Positions 54,851 through 64,000 of a stretch of DNA of 64,000 nucleotides are shown here, in pieces. The position numbers were made by a program, and so were the translations under genes. Position 1 is the first letter of the stretch; each line of letters begins with the position of its first letter. This DNA comes from Pseudomonas gregormendelii (GTDB lineage: Bacteria; Pseudomonadota; Gammaproteobacteria; Pseudomonadales; Pseudomonadaceae), in NCBI RefSeq assembly GCF_017114825.1, contig NZ_JADEVO010000005.1, forward strand, positions 1-64,000. The letters run 5' to 3'. The notes under the pieces are model-generated. The model was not told the origin of the DNA. It was given only the letters and a program-made list of their open reading frames with translations, and searched no databases.

Positions 54851-56911
54851 ATGATAAAAGCAAAAGCAGGCAAGCCAATGGAAGGGTCGCGCAGCCGGTC
54901 GCAGATCATCGTGCTGTTTATCGCGCTGATCATCTTCATCATGCTGTTGTTCGCCAATTTCGCGTACCTCAACACCCAGGCTACGTACGATAAACAGTAC
55001 ATCGGCCACGCAGGCGAGTTACGCGTGCTGTCCCAGCGTATCGCCAAGAATGCTACGGAAGCCGCTGCCGGCAAGGCTGCCGCGTTCAAGCTGCTCAGTG
55101 ATGCGCGCAATGATTTTGCCCGGCGCTGGAGTTATCTGAAGCAAGGCGACCCCTCTACCGGTCTTCCCCCTGCGCCGTCCGCCGTGCGCCCGGAAATGCG
55201 CGCAGTGCAAACGGACTGGGAGCGCCTGCTGAAAAATACCGACGCCATCCTCACCAGCGAACAGACCGTACTGTCGCTGCACCAGGTCGCCGCGACCCTG
55301 GCCGAGACTGTGCCGCAACTGCAGGTTGAGTATGAAAAAGTCGTCGAGATTCTGCTGCAGCGGGGCGCTCCCGCCGCCCAGGTCGCGATGGCTCAACGGC
55401 AATCCTTGCTGGCCGAGCGAATCCTGGGGGCGGTGAATACCGTGTTGTCCGGGGACGAGAATTCGCAACAGGCTGCCGACGTCTTCGGGCGTGACGCGGC
55501 ACGCTTCGGCCAGGTCCTGACGGGCATGTTGCAAGGGGATCCGGCGCTGAAAGTCAGCCAGGTCGAGGACCGCGATGCCCGGGCCCGCCTGCTCGAGATT
55601 TCCGAACTGTTCGAGTTCGTCTCGGGTTCCGTCGATGAAATTATCGAAACCTCGCCTGAACTGTTAAAGGTCCGGGAGTCAGCAACCAACATCTTCGGCC
55701 TGTCGCAAACGCTGCTGGACGAAGCCTCGCACCTGGCCAATGTTTTTGAAAACCTTGCCGGCGGTCGTCACACCGACACCATCGGCGGCTATGTCCTGGG
55801 CTTGCTGGCGCTGACGTCGATCATCCTGATCGGCCTGGTGATGGTGCGCGAAACCAATCGCCAGCTGCGTGAGACCGCCGAAAAGAACGAACGCAACCAG
55901 ACGGCGATCATGCGCCTGCTCGACGAGATTGAAGACCTGGCAGACGGCGACCTGACGGTGACGGCCTCGGTGACGGAAGATTTCACCGGCTCCATTGCCG
56001 ACTCTATCAATTATTCCGTCGACCAGTTGCGCGACCTGGTGGCAACCATCAACCTGACCGCCGGCCAGGTCGCCGCCGCCGTGCAGGAAACCCAGGCCAC
56101 CGCCATGCACCTGGCGCAAGCCTCCGAGCATCAGGCGCAGCAGATATCCGAAGCTTCCACGGCCATCAACGACATGGCCCAATCCATTGACCAGGTGTCG
56201 GCCAACGCGGCCGAGTCCTCGGCGGTGGCTGAGCGGTCGGTGGAAATCGCCAACAAGGGCAACGAGGTGGTGCATAACACCATCCACGGCATGGATAACA
56301 TTCGCGAGCAGATCCAGGATACCGCCAAGCGAATCAAGCGCCTTGGTGAGTCTTCCCAGGAAATCGGCGATATTGTCAGCCTGATCGACGACATTGCCGA
56401 TCAGACCAACATTCTGGCCCTCAACGCTGCGATCCAGGCCTCGATGGCGGGTGACGCTGGTCGCGGTTTCGCCGTGGTAGCCGATGAGGTGCAGCGCCTG
56501 GCCGAGCGCTCATCCGCTGCGACCCGACAGATAGAGACCCTGGTGCGGGCAATTCAGACGGACACCAATGAAGCTGTGATTTCCATGGAGCAGACCACCA
56601 CCGAAGTGGTGCGTGGCGCACGTCTGGCGCAGGATGCCGGGGTGGCGCTGGAGGAAATCGAAGGCGTATCCAAAGTGCTCGCGGCGCTGATCCAGAGTAT
56701 TTCCAATGCCGCCCAGCAGCAGACGTCCTCGGCCGGACAGATCTCCCTGACGATGAACGTGATCCAGCAGATCACCTCGCAGACCTCCTCCGGCTCCACT
56801 GCAACCGCCGAAAGCATCGGTAACCTGGCGAAGATGGCCAGCCAGCTGAGGCGTTCGGTGTCCGGTTTCACCTTGCCCGCGGCGAGCGCGCAGGCTGCTG
56901 ATAAAGTATAG
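54851..56911 (+). CDS. pilJ: Methyl-accepting chemotaxis protein PilJ
   Basis: 686-residue receptor of the pil-chp system. The first membrane segment is [23 protein letters not shown] periplasmic PilJ-type domain (about 40-310) follows, then a second membrane segment ([20 protein letters not shown]). A HAMP-like region and the MCP signalling domain complete it; the hairpin tip is [45 protein letters not shown] box precedes ATG 54851. The methyltransferase gene pilK, which follows pilJ in P. aeruginosa, is missing here. Confidence 0.96.
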   Translation: MIKAKAGKPMEGSRSRSQIIVLFIALIIFIMLLFANFAYLNTQATYDKQYIGHAGELRVLSQRIAKNATEAAAGKAAAFKLLSDARNDFARRWSYLKQGDPSTGLPPAPSAVRPEMRAVQTDWERLLKNTDAILTSEQTVLSLHQVAATLAETVPQLQVEYEKVVEILLQRGAPAAQVAMAQRQSLLAERILGAVNTVLSGDENSQQAADVFGRDAARFGQVLTGMLQGDPALKVSQVEDRDARARLLEISELFEFVSGSVDEIIETSPELLKVRESATNIFGLSQTLLDEASHLANVFENLAGGRHTDTIGGYVLGLLALTSIILIGLVMVRETNRQLRETAEKNERNQTAIMRLLDEIEDLADGDLTVTASVTEDFTGSIADSINYSVDQLRDLVATINLTAGQVAAAVQETQATAMHLAQASEHQAQQISEASTAINDMAQSIDQVSANAAESSAVAERSVEIANKGNEVVHNTIHGMDNIREQIQDTAKRIKRLGESSQEIGDIVSLIDDIADQTNILALNAAIQASMAGDAGRGFAVVADEVQRLAERSSAATRQIETLVRAIQTDTNEAVISMEQTTTEVVRGARLAQDAGVALEEIEGVSKVLAALIQSISNAAQQQTSSAGQISLTMNVIQQITSQTSSGSTATAESIGNLAKMASQLRRSVSGFTLPAASAQAADKV

Positions 56912-56948
56912 GGCGTGGCAGGCGCAGGTTTTTTCCAGTGGAGTGGTT

Positions 56949-59900
56949 ATGGGTGATCGGCACGACTATGTGGCCCTCGAGTGGGTCAAGGGCGAGATTG
57001 CCGAAACGCTGAGGCAGGCGGCGCTCCATCTGGAGAGCATGGCGATGGACGAAGAGCAGACGCCCCTGGCGCTCGCTGAATGCCTGGCGTGCATCCACCA
57101 GGTTCACGGCAGTTTGCAGATGGTCGAATTCTACGGCGCGGCACTGCTGGCCGAAGAAATGGAACAGCTGACCCAGGCGTTGCAGCAGAACCGTGTGAGC
57201 CATCGTGAAGAAGCGATCCACCTGCTGTTGCAGGCGCTGGCGCAGTTGCCGGTGTACCTCGACCGGGTGCAAGGTGCGCGCCGGGACTTGCCGCTGGTGG
57301 TGCTGCCCCTGATCAATGATTTGCGCAGTGCCCGCGGCGAGGGGCTGTTGTCGGAAACCAGCCTGTTCAGCCCGCAAATGCCGGATTTGCCCCCGCTGGA
57401 CGACGCAGCGCTGGCGCAGCTGGAGCCGCCAGAGTTGGCCAATGTGTTGCGCAAGTTGCGGCAAATGCTGCAGATGGCACTCGTTGGATTGCTGCGCGAA
57501 CAGGCTGACGACACTCACCTGGGTTACCTGGCAAAGGTGTTCGCGCGACTCGAAAGTATCTCCGGTCAGGCGCCGCTCAGCCCGTTGCGGCAGGTGGCCT
57601 CGGCGCTGGTGGAAGGCATGCGTGGCGGTGCGATCGCCAACAGTCCGGCGCTGCGAAGCCTGTTCAAGGAAGCTGACACGGAACTCAAGCGCTTGCTCGA
57701 AGAAGGCATGCGCGGCATCAATCAACCGGCACCACCAGAGCTGCTCAAGAGTTTGCTGTTCTACATTGCCAAGGCCGAACACCCCACCGGGCGCATGCTG
57801 ACCATGAAAGATCGCTACTCCCTAGAGGACGCGTTGCCTGACAGCGCAATGGTTGATGACGAGCGCGCGCGCCTGGGCGGTCCCGACCGCGATGCGATGC
57901 GCTCGGTGCTGGTGGCGCTGTGCGAAGAGCTGGTGCGGGTCAAGGAACGCCTGGACCTGTTCGTGCGCAGTGACCGCCAACACATTGCCGATCTCGACAG
58001 CCTGCTGTCGCCCCTGCGGCAAATCGCCGACACCCTGGCGGTGCTGGGTTTTGGCCAGCCGCGCAAGGTGATCATCGATCAGTTGGCGGTGGTCCTGAGC
58101 CTGGCCCAAGGCCAGCGTGAGCCCACGGACGCCATCCTGATGGACGTCGCGGGCGCCTTGCTCTACGTCGAAGCGAACCTGGCCGGCATGGTCGGCAACC
58201 TGGAACCGGAAAGCCAGGAAGACAGCCGCTTGCCGACCACCGACCTGACACAGATTCACCAGATCGTCATCCGCGAAGCGCGCATCTGCCTGCAACAGGC
58301 CAAGGACATGATCGTCGACTACATCGACGCCGACTGGGACCGCCAGCACCTGCAGCCCTTGCCTGCCTTGTTGACGCAGATCCGCGGCGCACTGGCGATG
58401 ATCCCGTTGAGTCGCGCTGCCAGCCTGGTCGAAGCGTGCAACCAGTTCATCCGTGAACACCTGCTGCTGGATCCTGGCCAGCCGGGATGGCAGGAGCTCG
58501 ACAGCCTGGCCGACGTGGTGACCAGCATCGAGTATTACCTGGAGCGCCTCAGCGACGACCCCGAGGCAGCCGGGGAACAGGTGCTCGACGTCGCCGAGAA
58601 AGGCCTCGCCGCACTGGGGTTTTTCCCCCGCGCCCGGCATGCCCCGGAACTCGAAGAAGTGCCGGAGCCGACTGAGGCGCATCTCATTCAGGAGTTGCAG
58701 GCGTACGGTGCTCCTGAGTTGGTGCAGACCCTCGCGGACGTGCTCGCCAATCCTGTGTCTGCGGTAAATCCCCCGGCGCTGCATACCCCGGGTAGCCTGC
58801 TACCGCCGCCTGCGGGCGAAGAGCCGGTGGACGATGAACTGCGTGAAGTGTTCCTGGAAGAAACTGACGAAGTACTGCAAGTCCTCCGTGAATACTTGCC
58901 CCGCTGGACTGCCGACCCGCAGAACACTTCGGCCCTGAGTGAGCTGCGCCGGGCCTTCCATACCCTCAAAGGCAGCGGCCGGATGGTTCGGGCGCTGATC
59001 CTGGGCGAGCTGGCGTGGGCGGTGGAAAACCTGCTCAATCGAGTGCTCGAACACAGCGTGAAGCCGGGCCCTGGCGTGCAGCAACTGCTGGCTGATGTGC
59101 TGCAGCTGTTGCCGGAGCTGGTCGCGGAATTTGCCTGCAATGCCCAGCGCCAGCGCAACGATGTCGACCAGGTGGCGGCCCGTGCGCATGCCTTGGCCAA
59201 GGGCGAGCAACCGTTGGTGGATGAGGATGCAGAGGACGTCATGGCACTCGATCCGCTGCTGCTGGAAATTTTCCGCAACGAAGCCGAAACCCATCTGGCC
59301 AGCGTCAATCGCTTCCTCGACCAGGCCGCCGAGCATGTGCCCTTGCAGGCCAGTGACGAGTTGCAGCGCGCCTTGCATACGCTCAAGGGCAGCGCCTCAA
59401 TGGCCGGCGTGGTGCCGATCGCCGAACTGGCCGCGCCGCTGGATCAACTTGCCCGCGAGTACAAGGCGCACCTGCTCGCACTGGACCTGGACGAAGTGGA
59501 ACTGTTACTGGAGGCCGAAGGGCTGTTCCGGCTAGGCCTGCGCCAGCTAAAGACGGATCCGCTGGCCGAGATAACGGGCGCGCAGCATCTGATCGAGCGA
59601 ATCCATGCACTGCTGGCCATGCGTCTGCAAACCCTGATGAGCGCACCCCAGAGTCGGCCACGTATCAAGCGCGACCCGCAATTGATCAACAATTTTCTGG
59701 CCCAGGGCATGGACATCCTGCTAGACGCCGAGAGCTTGCTGCAACGCTGGCAGCAACACCCCGGTGAACGCCAGGAACTCAGCGCGCTGCTGGACGAATT
59801 GACGACCTTGGGTGAAGGCGCACACCTGGCTGATCTGCATCCGGTGGATGAGCTGTGTGAAGCCTTGCTCGATCTGTACGGTGCGGTGGAGGAAAGCAGC

Positions 59901-62840
59901 CTGGCGGTCAGCCCGACGTTTTTCCATGAAGCGCAAAGTGCCCATGAAGCGCTGATCAACATGCTCGACGAGCTGGCAGCCGGCCAGGAAGTCAGCCCGC
60001 AACCGGCGCGAGTGCGAGCCTTGCGCGATTTGCTGGATGAAAGCCTGGACCCGTCGGCCACCGGCCTGATTCGCAGCGACGGCAGCCGCGCCCTGAGCAT
60101 TCGCGAGCTGGGCAGCGCCACTGCCGAACTGGCGCAGGCAGAACCAGACGACGCTATCGTGTCGATCTTCCTGGAAGAGGCTGTGGATATCCTCGAAAGC
60201 TCGGGCCAGGCCCTGCAACGCTGGTTGAGCGATCCGGATAACGCCGCACCGCTGCTGTCGTTGCAACGTGACCTGCACACGCTCGAGGGCGGGGCGCGGA
60301 TGGCCGAGGTCGAACCCGTGGGTGATCTGGCCCATGAATTGGAAGGGCTGTACGAAGGCCTGGTGGATCGCCGTTATCAGCACACCGATGCCTTGGCGCA
60401 GCTGTTGCTGCGCAGCCATGATCGCCTCGGGCAGCTGCTTGAGCAGTTGCAGGACCAGCATCCCCTGGATGAGCCAGATGAGCTGATCGAGGCCATCCGC
60501 GAGTTTCGCCAGAACAACCTCGGCAGCGCTGAAGTGGCCGAACCGCTGCCGGTCAGCGATCACCCAGGCCATGATCCGGAGCTACTGGAGATCTTCCTGG
60601 AAGAAGGTTTCGACATCATCGAAAACTCCGGGACGGCGCTGGTGCGCTGGCAGGCCGACCCGGCGAATCGCCAGGAAGTGGAAAACCTGCTGCGTGATCT
60701 GCACACCCTGAAGGGGGGCGCGCGGATGGTCGAAATCACACCGATCGGTGATCTGGCCCACGAGCTGGAATTTCTCTATGAAGGTTTGTCGGCAGGCTTA
60801 CTGCAACCGACCCAGGCCTTGTTCGCGCTGTTGCAGAGCAGCCATGACCGACTGGCACAAATGCTCGACGCGGCGCGCGCCGGTCAACCCATGCCGCCTG
60901 TCGATCAGTTGATCGACTCGATCCGCAATTTCAGTCACCCAGTGTTGCCGGCAGATCCTGTCACGGCACCTGCGGTGATCAAGCTCGAACCTCCTGCACC
61001 GCAGCCTGACGCCGGCGCCGACATGGTCAAGGTCTCGGCAGAGTTGCTGGATGATTTGGTCAACCTGGCCGGTGAAACCTCGATTTTCCGCGGGCGCATC
61101 GAACAGCAGGTCAGCGATGCACGGGTGGCCCTGAGCGAAATGGAAACCACCATTGAGCGCATGCGCGACCAGTTGCGGCGCCTCGATACGGAAACCCAGG
61201 GGCGGATCCTCAGCCGCCAGCAGGTGGAAGCCGAACGTCTGGGGTACGAGGAATTCGATCCGCTGGAAATGGACCGGCATTCGCAGCTGCAACAGCTGTC
61301 GCGTGCGCTGTTCGAGTCCGCGTCCGACCTGCTTGACCTCAAGGAAACCCTCGACCGGCGCAATCAGGACGCCGAAAACCTGCTGCAACAACAGGGGCGC
61401 ATCAATACCGAGTTGCAGGAAGGCCTGATGCGTACACGCATGGTGCCGTTCGAACGGATGCTGCCGCGCCTCAAGCGCATCGTCCGTCAGGTTTCCGGCG
61501 AACTGGGCAAGGATGTGCAATTCATCGTCGGCAACGCCGAAGGCGAGATGGACCGTAACGTCCTCGAGCGCATGGCCGCGCCGTTGGAGCACATGCTGCG
61601 CAACGCCGTGGACCACGGCCTGGAATCCTCCGAGGTGCGCATCGCTGCGGGCAAACCCGCTCAGGGAAAGATTACCCTGGACCTGTCGCGCGAGGGTGGG
61701 GACATCATTTTCGATATCCGCGATGACGGCGCCGGCGTGCCCCTGGACGCGGTACGCCGCAAGGCGATCAAGCGTGGCCTGCTGGCGCCTGACAGCGATA
61801 TCAGCGACCGCGATGTGCTGCAATTTATCCTGCAACCGGGATTTTCGACGGCGGAAAAAATCACCCAGATTTCCGGGCGTGGCGTGGGTATGGACGTGGT
61901 CCACGAAGAGGTGCGGCAGCTGGGCGGGACCATGAACATTGACTCGGTGTCCGGGCAGGGCGTGCATTTTCGCATCCGCCTGCCGTTCACCGTGTCGGTC
62001 AACCGGGCGCTGATGGTGCAATGCGCGGAAGATCAGTATGCGATCCCGCTCAACACCATCGACGGCATCGTTCGTGTCTTGCCCAATGAACTTGAAGGCC
62101 ACTATCGCCTGGATCCGCCAACCTACAAATATGCCGGGCAGCACTATGAGTTGTGTTACCTCGGCGAACTGCTGAAAACCAGCAGCCGCCCGAAGCTGCT
62201 GGGACAAAACCTGCCGCTGCCGGTGTTGCTGGTGCAGTGCAACGAACGCCACATCGCCGTGCAAGTCGACGCCATGGCCGGCACTCGCGAGATCGTGGTC
62301 AAGAGCCTCGGCCCGCAGTTCGCTGCCGTGCAAGGTTTGTCCGGAGCAACGATCCTGGGGGATGGCCGGGTGGTGCTCATTCTTGACCTGTTGGCGCCGA
62401 TCCGCGCCATGCAGACCCGCTTGCCGCGTCAGGCCCTGATGCAAGACGCCGAGCCAGAGTCGCACAAACCCCTGCTGGTGCTGGTGGTTGATGATTCGGT
62501 CACGGTGCGCAAGGTCACCAGTCGTTTGCTGGAACGTCACGGCATGAACGTACTGACCGCCAAGGATGGAGTCGACGCGATGTTGCTGCTGGAAGAGCAC
62601 CTGCCCGACCTGATGCTGCTGGACATCGAAATGCCGCGCATGGATGGCTTCGAAGTGGCCACCCAAGTGCGCGCGGACGAGCGTACGCAGCATCTGCCGA
62701 TCATCATGATCACCTCGCGCACCGGACAGAAACACCGCGACCGCGCCATGGCCATTGGCGTCAACGATTACCTTGGCAAGCCGTATCAGGAATCGGTATT
62801 GCTCGAAAGCATCGCCTTCTGGAGCAAACCCCATGCTTGA
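56949..62840 (+). CDS. chpA: Chemosensory hybrid histidine kinase ChpA
   Basis: 1963-residue CheA-type kinase of the type IV pilus pathway. Phosphotransfer (Hpt) motifs in order: HQVHGS at H50 (K replaced), HTLKGS at H671, HTLKGS at H810, HTLEGG at H1110 (K to E) and HTLKGG at H1252. A dimerisation region, the HATPase (N box LRNAVDHGLE near 1550; G boxes FDIRDDGAGVP and GRGVGMDVV) and a CheW-like domain (about 1690-1820) follow. The C-terminal receiver has its acceptor D1892 in LLDIEMPRMDGF. The P. aeruginosa protein is about 2470 residues, so this one is about 500 shorter. ATG 56949 is used for its GGAG box. Confidence 0.95.
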   Translation: MGDRHDYVALEWVKGEIAETLRQAALHLESMAMDEEQTPLALAECLACIHQVHGSLQMVEFYGAALLAEEMEQLTQALQQNRVSHREEAIHLLLQALAQLPVYLDRVQGARRDLPLVVLPLINDLRSARGEGLLSETSLFSPQMPDLPPLDDAALAQLEPPELANVLRKLRQMLQMALVGLLREQADDTHLGYLAKVFARLESISGQAPLSPLRQVASALVEGMRGGAIANSPALRSLFKEADTELKRLLEEGMRGINQPAPPELLKSLLFYIAKAEHPTGRMLTMKDRYSLEDALPDSAMVDDERARLGGPDRDAMRSVLVALCEELVRVKERLDLFVRSDRQHIADLDSLLSPLRQIADTLAVLGFGQPRKVIIDQLAVVLSLAQGQREPTDAILMDVAGALLYVEANLAGMVGNLEPESQEDSRLPTTDLTQIHQIVIREARICLQQAKDMIVDYIDADWDRQHLQPLPALLTQIRGALAMIPLSRAASLVEACNQFIREHLLLDPGQPGWQELDSLADVVTSIEYYLERLSDDPEAAGEQVLDVAEKGLAALGFFPRARHAPELEEVPEPTEAHLIQELQAYGAPELVQTLADVLANPVSAVNPPALHTPGSLLPPPAGEEPVDDELREVFLEETDEVLQVLREYLPRWTADPQNTSALSELRRAFHTLKGSGRMVRALILGELAWAVENLLNRVLEHSVKPGPGVQQLLADVLQLLPELVAEFACNAQRQRNDVDQVAARAHALAKGEQPLVDEDAEDVMALDPLLLEIFRNEAETHLASVNRFLDQAAEHVPLQASDELQRALHTLKGSASMAGVVPIAELAAPLDQLAREYKAHLLALDLDEVELLLEAEGLFRLGLRQLKTDPLAEITGAQHLIERIHALLAMRLQTLMSAPQSRPRIKRDPQLINNFLAQGMDILLDAESLLQRWQQHPGERQELSALLDELTTLGEGAHLADLHPVDELCEALLDLYGAVEESSLAVSPTFFHEAQSAHEALINMLDELAAGQEVSPQPARVRALRDLLDESLDPSATGLIRSDGSRALSIRELGSATAELAQAEPDDAIVSIFLEEAVDILESSGQALQRWLSDPDNAAPLLSLQRDLHTLEGGARMAEVEPVGDLAHELEGLYEGLVDRRYQHTDALAQLLLRSHDRLGQLLEQLQDQHPLDEPDELIEAIREFRQNNLGSAEVAEPLPVSDHPGHDPELLEIFLEEGFDIIENSGTALVRWQADPANRQEVENLLRDLHTLKGGARMVEITPIGDLAHELEFLYEGLSAGLLQPTQALFALLQSSHDRLAQMLDAARAGQPMPPVDQLIDSIRNFSHPVLPADPVTAPAVIKLEPPAPQPDAGADMVKVSAELLDDLVNLAGETSIFRGRIEQQVSDARVALSEMETTIERMRDQLRRLDTETQGRILSRQQVEAERLGYEEFDPLEMDRHSQLQQLSRALFESASDLLDLKETLDRRNQDAENLLQQQGRINTELQEGLMRTRMVPFERMLPRLKRIVRQVSGELGKDVQFIVGNAEGEMDRNVLERMAAPLEHMLRNAVDHGLESSEVRIAAGKPAQGKITLDLSREGGDIIFDIRDDGAGVPLDAVRRKAIKRGLLAPDSDISDRDVLQFILQPGFSTAEKITQISGRGVGMDVVHEEVRQLGGTMNIDSVSGQGVHFRIRLPFTVSVNRALMVQCAEDQYAIPLNTIDGIVRVLPNELEGHYRLDPPTYKYAGQHYELCYLGELLKTSSRPKLLGQNLPLPVLLVQCNERHIAVQVDAMAGTREIVVKSLGPQFAAVQGLSGATILGDGRVVLILDLLAPIRAMQTRLPRQALMQDAEPESHKPLLVLVVDDSVTVRKVTSRLLERHGMNVLTAKDGVDAMLLLEEHLPDLMLLDIEMPRMDGFEVATQVRADERTQHLPIIMITSRTGQKHRDRAMAIGVNDYLGKPYQESVLLESIAFWSKPHA

Positions 62841-63288
62841 ACACCGCACCAGCAACCTCACCGGGCTGCTGTTGCCCCTGGCCGATCGCCACCTGATTCT
62901 GCCCAATGTGGCGGTCGCCGAACTGATCGACTACCAGCCGGGCACGTTCGACCTGGATACGCCGCCCTGGTACCTGGGGCGGGTAGGGTGGCGGGACCGG
63001 CAGATTCCAATGCTCAGTTTCGAGTCGGCCTGTGGTCAGAAAATCGTCATGGGCGAGCGGGTGCGGATCGTGATCCTCAATGCCCTGGGTGGGCGCCCGG
63101 AGTTGAAGTTCATCGCACTGTTGGTGCAGGGCATTCCACGGTCCTGCAAGCTCGACAGCCAGTTGAGCTATGTCGATGTGCCCTTGTGCGCGCTGGAGCA
63201 AGCCGCGGTGCAAGTGGGCGATCAAGTGGCCAGGGTCCCTGACTTGCTGGCGCTGGAAGGTTTGCTGGTGGAGGCGGGGCTGGTCTGA
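62833..63288 (+). CDS. chpC: CheW-like protein ChpC
   Basis: 151-residue CheW-domain protein (NLTGLLLPLADRHLILPNVAVAELIDYQ, GRVGWRDRQIPMLSFESACG). It overlaps the chpA stop by 8 bp (ATGCTTGA). In P. aeruginosa chpB lies between chpA and chpC; here nothing intervenes. It probably connects further receptors to ChpA. Confidence 0.9.
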   Translation: MLEHRTSNLTGLLLPLADRHLILPNVAVAELIDYQPGTFDLDTPPWYLGRVGWRDRQIPMLSFESACGQKIVMGERVRIVILNALGGRPELKFIALLVQGIPRSCKLDSQLSYVDVPLCALEQAAVQVGDQVARVPDLLALEGLLVEAGLV

Positions 63289-63465
63289 CGGGGCCTGGAA
63301 GCATTGTGGGAAGGCTCCTGGATGTCGCCGAACGCTCCTGCAACGATGTGTAGTGATGCCGCCAGCGGATTTTTAATGCGAATGATGCGGTCTGAAGCGT
63401 TGCGTTTTCAGGCTTCAAGCCGGAGCCTTGCGCACTGTCGTAATGGGTTTTGAGGTAGGCAATAC

Positions 63466-64000
63466 ATGTATCACGGGGAAAAACTCAACGCCTGGACGCA
63501 TCTGGTGGGGGCGGTGGCGGCCTTTGTCGGCGTGGTATGGATGCTGGTGATTGCCAGCATGGACGGCAGTCCGTGGAAAATTGTCAGTGTGGCGATCTAT
63601 GGTTTCACCTTGCTGGTGCTGTACAGCGCCTCGACCGTTTACCACAGCGTGCGGGGACGCAAGAAAGCGATTATGCAGAAGGTCGATCACTTTTCGATCT
63701 ATCTGTTGATCGCCGGCAGCTACACGCCGTTTTGCCTGGTCACGCTGCGCGGTCCCTGGGGCTGGACCTTGTTCGGGATCGTCTGGGGGTTGGCGCTGAT
63801 TGGCATCCTGCAGGAGATCAAACCGCGGTCGGAAGCGCGGGTGCTGTCTATCGTGATTTACGCGGTGATGGGCTGGATCGTGCTGGTGGCGGTCAAGCCA
63901 TTGTTAGCCGCGCTGGGTTCGACAGGGTTTGCCTGGCTGGCATCGGGCGGGGTGTTGTACACCGTGGGGATCGTCTTTTTTGCGCTGGACCACCGGCTGC
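63466..64000 (+). CDS. Hemolysin III / YqfA (TrhA-like) family membrane protein, partial
   Basis: The frame from ATG 63466 (GAGG box) is open to the window edge, giving 178 residues of the usual 200 or so. It starts MYHGEKLNAWTHLVGAVAAF. YSASTVYHSVRGRKKAIMQKVDHFSIYLLIAGSYTPF is the family core, with the conserved S-x3-H and HFSIY-GSYTPF motifs of the PAQR superfamily. About six hydrophobic segments are visible. The function in bacteria is related to membrane homeostasis; haemolysis is not implied. Confidence 0.88.
   Translation, partial: MYHGEKLNAWTHLVGAVAAFVGVVWMLVIASMDGSPWKIVSVAIYGFTLLVLYSASTVYHSVRGRKKAIMQKVDHFSIYLLIAGSYTPFCLVTLRGPWGWTLFGIVWGLALIGILQEIKPRSEARVLSIVIYAVMGWIVLVAVKPLLAALGSTGFAWLASGGVLYTVGIVFFALDHRL

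Noticed and set aside
60798-62906. 702-codon open frame on the minus strand opposite chpA
   Set aside because: Antisense shadow of the kinase and receiver domains of chpA; composition is typical of a complementary frame.

Overview
The window is chromosomal DNA from a fluorescent-type Pseudomonas (P. fluorescens group). Evidence: high, even GC content; protein sequences close to P. aeruginosa homologues; and about one palindromic REP pair every 4 kb of the fluorescens type (GTGGGAGCGGGCTTGC-like arms, plus a second family with GTAGGAGCTGCC...CTGCGATCTTTTGATC arms). From folA (about 8.9 kb) to the right end, gene order follows from memory the P. aeruginosa block from folA through mutM, lao, ftsYEX-rpoH, thiG, metXW, proC, pilT and pyrBC' to the pil-chp chemosensory genes. 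No rRNA, tRNA, prophage, insertion sequence or CRISPR array was seen.

Layout. 1-5.95 kb: phosphonate cluster (ABC importer, FAD amine oxidase, PhnZ-type mixed-valent di-iron oxygenase), divergent from a gene cut by the left edge. 6.1-8.8 kb: a DUF3482 GTPase translationally coupled to a DUF2868 membrane protein. 8.9-17.6 kb: folA, a cystine symporter, phosphorylcholine phosphatase, ilvD, rlmI, a PfpI-like protein and an HDOD protein. 17.6-19.7 kb: mutM, a small exported or membrane protein, a ferredoxin and coaD. 19.8-24.4 kb: the long-chain alcohol/aldehyde oxidation cluster laoA-laoB-laoC with divergent laoR and a good operator candidate. 24.4-29.9 kb: sulfurtransferase, YheT-like hydrolase, rsmD and a paired active/inactive M16 protease. 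30.2-34.4 kb: ftsY-ftsE-ftsX and rpoH. 34.5-37.7 kb: mtgA, DUF423, thiS, thiG, trmB. 37.8-44.5 kb: leftward run DUF3392, hemW, rdgB, DUF4426, metW, metX, yggT, proC, yggS. 44.6-47.0 kb: pilT, an NlpC/P60 peptidase and a TM2 protein. 47.1-53.2 kb: pyrC', pyrB, pyrR, ruvX, algH, tonB3, gshB. 53.4-63.3 kb: pilG-pilH-pilI-pilJ-chpA-chpC, ending in a hemolysin III-family gene cut by the right edge.

How genes work together. The first five genes form a phosphonate import-and-oxidation unit. laoABC/R is an oxidation module for long-chain alcohols and aldehydes. The pil-chp genes are the chemosensory pathway that controls type IV pili, with the PilT retraction motor nearby; the methyltransferase PilK, methylesterase ChpB and PilT paralogue PilU are not at their expected places. 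pyrR-pyrB-pyrC' encodes the Pseudomonas aspartate transcarbamoylase with its catalytically dead dihydroorotase partner. The most notable points are the PhnZ cluster without a visible PhnY, the palindrome over the laoC promoter, the terminator-like hairpin directly before the tonB3 start codon, the reduced chp system, and the non-random placement of REP pairs (8 of 9 convergent junctions, none of the 10 divergent ones).
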